Below, piece by piece: positions 61,768-64,000 of a stretch of 64,000 nucleotides of DNA. Made by a program: the position numbers and the translations under genes. Position 1 is the stretch's first letter. Each line of letters starts with the position of its first letter. The stretch is from Halichondria panicea (Eukaryota; Porifera; Demospongiae; Suberitida; Halichondriidae): the NCBI RefSeq assembly GCF_963675165.1, contig NC_087377.1, positions 6,837,122 through 6,901,121 of the forward strand, given 5' to 3'. The notes beneath the pieces were generated by a model. That model was given only the letters and a program-made list of their open reading frames with translations. It had not been told where the DNA came from and did not search any database.

Positions 61768-63292
61768 ATGGAGGAGGATTCCTATTTGGTGGTGATCGAG
61801 GGTGGTAGTCCGTGGGGCTTTGGGATTCAGGGAGGTCTCGACTTCAGGTCTCCACTCCGAGTGAAAATGGTGAGACATTTGATAGCGAACCCACCCCCTT
61901 CACACACACTTATTACACAATAATTATGAGGCTATTCCTCTTTTGATCATGTACACATGTTCTAATGCCCCTCGGCTATGGGTATTAAACCAGCAGTGTC
62001 CGCAGTGTGTGTTCACGATCATATAATTATGGTTAGTGCGGTAAATGGAACATGCAGTGTATTAGTCCTGGTTCTGTACAGTCAGTCCAGGTGATGAGTA
62101 CTGCATGATAGTTACGTACCGTCCTGTGTGTCCAGAGGCCACTTTGATTCAATGTACCTATAATAGTCAAAACTCTTCGCCCTGCCCGGTTTTCTAGCTA
62201 TAGCCAACTATGGTGCATGCGCTATTATATCAATGTAAATAACTTATAGTGTAGGTTCCTCATATTTTACCGACTATGTTAGCCATTCCTATTAGCTTGC
62301 AGCACTCATGCATTTAGCTCATTAGGCCTCGTTATGTGGAACTGTTAGTCAACTGTCAGTTAATTTACTAGGTTACCATTTTTCATAGCTAAAAAGTCAA
62401 GTGTGTTTGCGGTATGGTCAAACAACCAATCAAATTGCAATCACTAGCAGCCCACCAGATCTGCAGTAGTGAAGCCTTGCCCGAAATGTGCTTGAGTTTC
62501 ACAGTGGCACCGTTGTACGTATGATTCATTGTACGAATAATATAATTATAATGAGGACAAATAAGGTCACCTGATGGCATGAACAGACACATTCTTTAGG
62601 CTCCAAGTTGTAAACGTTCCACTGCTTGTAGCCGTTTGACCATGTATGTTTCTGTACTATTTTTTTTACTTTTTGATGATTTCGATTACATTCCAGAAAT
62701 TAACAGCTGATGAATAACAGTTCTAGTCGTGTGTGTGTTTTGTGGATGCGAGTTTGTTTTGTCAGTTGCTATAAATACTTTTCATATCAGCAATGAAAAC
62801 ACATTATTTTCTCTACTGAAATCCTGTTGCCACATTACTATTATTTTGAAATCAGGGTTCTCTATTAATCCTGTTGCCACGTTTCTGTTTATCCCCAAAT
62901 GAAAACACTTTATTTTCCCTACTGAAATCCTGTTGCCATGCACATTTCTGTTCGTCCCCAAATCTAATGTTATCGCACCCTGTACATGCACTCACAAGAA
63001 CAATAAGGTGTATTTGTAAGTCGTGGGAAACGTTTTGCATTTGCTGTATAATTTCCGTGAAAGTATAATTATAATTATACCATAATCACCATGGGGTGTA
63101 CTCACAGATGAATTCACAAGTAATTATTTTCATAATGCACTTGCAGGTTACCCCAGGAGGGCGGGCACATAAGAGCGGGCTGGTTACCGGGGACTACATT
63201 ACAGCCATTAACGGCCAAGAGACAAAGCCCCTGAAGCACATGCAAGCAATGCAGCTCATCAAGAAATCAACACAGAAAGTGGAGCTAACTTG
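61768..63292 (+). CDS. ALP/Enigma-type PDZ gene, 3'-truncated by window edge
   Basis: Coding exons 61768-61869 (exon begins 61756) and 63147-63292, open to the right. ATG gives MEEDSYLVVIEGGSPWGFGI, then QGGLDFRSPLRVKM and VTPGGRAHKSGLVTGDYITA, INGQETKPLKHMQAMQLIKK. A PDZ with PWGFxxQGGxDFxxPL at the extreme N-terminus is the mark of the PDLIM/ZASP (actin/alpha-actinin-linked) group, in which LIM domains follow. Those would lie beyond base 64000. The family start position supports this ATG and argues against fusion to the DAPP1-like gene upstream. The exon ends in phase 2. Confidence 0.75.
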
Positions 63293-64000
63293 GTGAGTAT
63301 ACATAACAGTCATCAAAATCGGTGCAAGTGATGCCCTAGCTATAGTAAAAAAATCAGTGAAACCCGGAGCACATACACATGCATAATTTTATGTGTAATT
63401 TTACATGTCGATCTGCATAGTGTGCTACATTAATTTTTGTGAACAAGATTTTTGGTGGGAGAGTAGTTAAATGTATGTGCACTTATTCTTACTGCCCACT
63501 TATTCTTGGCTCCCGGCGTAAGAGCAGATTGCTTCCTTATCGTGATGTATTGTGATCAGACATTTTGGAACTCTGCAACATTCAATTTCCCTGTTACTCG
63601 ACGAGACTCTGTTTGGACTGTGATAGGTTTTGTTGACAATTCCTGTGGTTTAGTGTGTATAGGTGACTTGTTATATCATTACTCGTTGGAATGTCCTAAT
63701 GCTAGCTTCTGTGTATAGTCTGGTGGTGGGTGGTGTTTTGATGCAGGCTTCAACCTAACTATAGGGCTTGCTTAAAGTGCCTTGTTGAAATAGCCATAAT
63801 TATTGCATTATGCTAATATAAATTAAGTCACGTGCATGCATGGGTGAGCACTATTAACATTACAGTCATTGTTCATGGCGTATGATTTTAACCTTGTTAC
63901 GTCGTAATTAGCAATTAATTGTTTCCAAATTGGTGGTTAGATTCTAAGAATTTATCAGTATACCATTATCAATGTGCTTATGTTTGGCTTGTTAATAGTC
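63293..64000. other. Intron of the PDZ gene running off the window
   Basis: After the gtgagt donor at 63293 no further exon was recognised. AT-rich sequence without a clear repeat. Confidence 0.5.

Noticed and set aside
60668-63292. A single SH2-PH-PDZ fusion gene
   Set aside because: A good acceptor at 61274 gives a short in-frame last exon (GQRSRSNTSTRD) like the DAPP1 tail. A TATA box follows, and PDLIM-type PDZ domains start at the N-terminus, so two genes fit better.

Overview
This window is animal genomic DNA. Genes are split by many GT-AG introns (often 60-400 bp), and the gene content is metazoan: a DEATH-NACHT-LRR receptor, a DAPP1-type SH2-PH adaptor, WAPL, CFAP96, an ABCA transporter, a CD-MPR/ATG27-like receptor family and an HNK-1-type sulfotransferase. 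AT-rich spacers, many hairpin MITEs and the DEATH-NACHT-LRR layout fit a demosponge best. That placement is an inference; the species is not identified. All gene models below were assembled by hand from splice signals and reading-frame continuity. For every complete gene the exon lengths sum to a multiple of three.

Layout. 80-9530 (+): 18 exons of an ABCA full transporter, with the 5' end outside the window. 10930-32390 (-): three tandem, apparently intact 7-exon paralogues of a small single-pass receptor with an M6P-receptor-homology ectodomain (copies A, B, C). Between A and B lies a collapsed ABCA pseudogene, and two more relics of the ABCA last exon lie at 34.5-34.7 kb, so an ABCA + receptor block appears to have been duplicated and its ABCA part lost. 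32.6-34.2 kb also holds a broken duplicate of the 5' end of the nearby sulfotransferase. 35897-39304 (-): an NLR, divergent over 182 bp from a carbohydrate sulfotransferase (39487-41983, +). 42433-50081 (-): WAPL (20 exons, about 1221 aa), divergent over 205 bp from CFAP96 (50287-52974, +). 53545-61313 (+): a DAPP1-like adaptor with a long N-terminal extension carrying four YxN motifs. 61768 to the right edge (+): the start of an ALP/Enigma-type PDZ gene.

Repeats are dense, mostly between 9.5 and 35 kb and in introns. They comprise at least four hairpin/TIR MITE families, pogo-like elements with TA target sites, a 770-bp foldback element, and a 1.94-kb TTAA-flanked TIR element inside the DAPP1-like gene. 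That last element carries a decayed gene for a P2X7-ballast-like domain on its minus strand.

The genes do not form one pathway. Linked themes are lysosomal/lipid trafficking (ABCA and the receptor cluster), innate immunity/signalling (NLR, DAPP1-like), and two divergent promoter pairs.
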